From: an uncultured Rubritalea sp.
Lineage (GTDB): Bacteria; Verrucomicrobiota; Verrucomicrobiia; Verrucomicrobiales; Akkermansiaceae
NCBI GenBank assembly: GCA_937923145.1
Contig: CALAJT010000016.1
Coordinates: forward strand, 20,489 to 84,488
Direction of reading: 5' to 3'
Length of the DNA stretch: 64,000 bases
Shown in pieces: positions 63,120 to 64,000 of the stretch. The position numbers were made by a program, and so were the translations under genes. Each line of letters begins with the position of its first letter. Position 1 is the stretch's first letter. Below the pieces are notes generated by a model that ran no database searches, had not been told where the DNA came from, and saw only the letters and a program-made list of their open reading frames with translations.

Positions 63120-63794
63120 ATGAGTGATCAAAACATAGAGGTAAGAACGTCTCAGAAAGCTGGCTACGTGATGAGTCTAGATGGAGATTTATTAGAAATC
63201 CCTCGAAGCTGGGCTCTACTCCCCCCGGGTGACGCGGCATTGAGCAGAAGGATTAAAAAGGATGGCCCTACATGGACGGTAAAAGAGCCTAAAGGGCGTA
63301 AGATGTTCTCTAAGGGCATTTATGCTCCTGCAGAGAGAATTGAATTTCTAAAAAAGCAGTTAGTCGGTGAACGTGAAGATCCATCTTACCAGAAAAAACT
63401 GGATGCTGGTAGAGCCAGACGAGAGCGCGAGCAGGAGGTTTATAAGAAAGAATTCTGGGCTGCGGTGGTGGCGTATTTAGACTTCCATCCAGATATAGAT
63501 GATCTCGCTACCGACATGGCGAATCACATCACTGACCACGCTATCCCAGTAGGTAGCGGGACAGTCGCTAGGACTAAAAGAATCCCTATCGAGAAACGAG
63601 CTGAAGCCGCAACCATCGCCTGGATGCGACACCAAACCACAGCCTACGACCACATGGTAATATCACGCGAAAAAGGTAAGCGCCGAGAAGTTAGAAAGAT
63701 GCTAGCCAAGCGCTCGAAGCAACTGCTCGATAGCTATCGCAAAGGAGATGTGGACTTGATAAAGTGTCCGTTATATGAGGTTTTGTGTAGTTAA
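63120..63794 (+). CDS. DUF2293 domain protein
   Basis: 224 residues. The C-terminal half (RTKRIPIEKRAEAATIAWMR, HQTTAYDHMVISREKGKRREVRKMLAKRS) matches the DUF2293 pattern. The N-terminal part is basic and helical. DNA or RNA binding is possible from the charge, but function is unknown. Its end lies 67 bases before the IS50-like end. Confidence 0.78.
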   Translation: MSDQNIEVRTSQKAGYVMSLDGDLLEIPRSWALLPPGDAALSRRIKKDGPTWTVKEPKGRKMFSKGIYAPAERIEFLKKQLVGEREDPSYQKKLDAGRARREREQEVYKKEFWAAVVAYLDFHPDIDDLATDMANHITDHAIPVGSGTVARTKRIPIEKRAEAATIAWMRHQTTAYDHMVISREKGKRREVRKMLAKRSKQLLDSYRKGDVDLIKCPLYEVLCS

Positions 63795-63861
63795 GGGGTG
63801 CTCTGTTCCGCCGTGCCACCAGCACGGTAGATATGAAAAAACTATACCTAGGGATTCATCC

Positions 63862-64000
63862 CTGACTTTTATACATAAGTTTATTTCATGCTCGTAAAGG
63901 CTAGCCATGCTTCTCCGTAAGATTCTACTTTTAGAATTCCCTTCCACAAGCACTCTGGTCCTGGTGGTGGATCATGTTTACGATTTAAATAGCCTCCTAA
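63862..64000 (-). mobile_element. IS50-group (IS4 family) element, partial, extends beyond the window
   Basis: The terminal repeat CTGACTTTTATACATAAGT at 63862-63880 differs at only 2 of 19 bases from the IS50 outside end (CTGACTCTTATACACAAGT), from memory. The transposase C-terminus (63891-64000) follows inside. The flanking bases to the left are GATTCATCC; the other copy of a target duplication would lie beyond the window. Confidence 0.8.
63891..64000 (-). CDS. IS4-family (Tn5-like) transposase, C-terminal end, truncated by the window edge
   Basis: The minus strand reads LGGYLNRKHDPPPGPECLWK, GILKVESYGEAWLAF, TSMK and stop at 63891. The LGGYL..RK..GP..LW.G pattern is the end of Tn5/IS4-type transposases. 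The catalytic residues lie outside the window. Confidence 0.75.

Noticed and set aside
63771-63953. 60-residue minus-strand ORF at the window end
   Set aside because: Runs across the IS50-like end and out of frame with the transposase tail.

Overview
The window looks like chromosomal DNA of a Verrucomicrobiota (PVC group) bacterium. The main lineage marker is the Minf_1886-family protein at 47813, a family I know from Verrucomicrobia. Supporting signs are a menaquinone gene (menD), a eukaryotic-type (GH13_8) glycogen branching enzyme, a prepilin peptidase with an inserted domain, and start codons that mostly lack a Shine-Dalgarno sequence. No rRNA genes and no CRISPR array were seen. The genus cannot be fixed from the sequence alone.

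Layout. 1-453: no gene, but nested inverted repeats (MITE/REP-like). 454-3444: short O6-alkylguanine alkyltransferase, M48 protease with a TerB-like tail, and LemA. 3545-8817: RlmH, a small exported protein, an EEP nuclease/phosphatase with a lactonase, then MetY and DAHP synthase. 9325-12133: a three-gene operon of SAM methyltransferase, flavoprotein and type III polyketide synthase, joined by 4-nt overlaps, probably making a phenolic lipid or quinone. 12150-14523: promoter, TPP riboswitch, attenuator terminator and thiC. 14710-16108: an IS256-family element whose transposase is interrupted by an in-frame TGA, beside a scrap of another transposase. 16265-25122: menD with a small membrane protein, glgB, an exported metallopeptidase-like protein, prepilin peptidase, VapBC, an exported esterase and AcpH. 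25132-38706: housekeeping and envelope genes (DUF971 protein, glycine-zipper lipoprotein, HAD phosphatase, POT transporter, MBL-fold protein, tRNA-Leu, FHA protein, Psd, Fur-family regulator, DUF3592 protein, Mfd, amidase, YkgJ-like protein).

38806-47237 is the most interesting part: an integrative element of about 8.4 kb inserted in tRNA-Glu(TTC). It is bounded by a 33-bp direct repeat of the tRNA 3' end, with paired ACGGGACA repeats of identical 12-bp spacing near both ends. It encodes a tyrosine integrase, HigB/HigA, an excisionase-like HTH protein, a primase-polymerase-like protein, a small winged-helix protein, a possible small-terminase-like protein and two lipoproteins. No capsid, tail or conjugation genes are present, so it resembles a phage satellite (PICI-like) or small mobilisable island. 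A nested long hairpin and an attenuator-like hairpin lie inside its main leftward operon.

47762-63794 returns to chromosomal genes: Minf_1886 protein, a large exported protein, acetyl-CoA synthetase with a lysine-rich N-terminal tail, Aat, Apt, Pgi, Cmk, PlsC, a beta-helix membrane protein, an FAD oxidoreductase, a LOG-like protein, a nucleoid-associated protein, a YdcF-like protein and a DUF2293 protein. The window ends inside an IS50-group (IS4 family) element whose terminal repeat starts at 63862.
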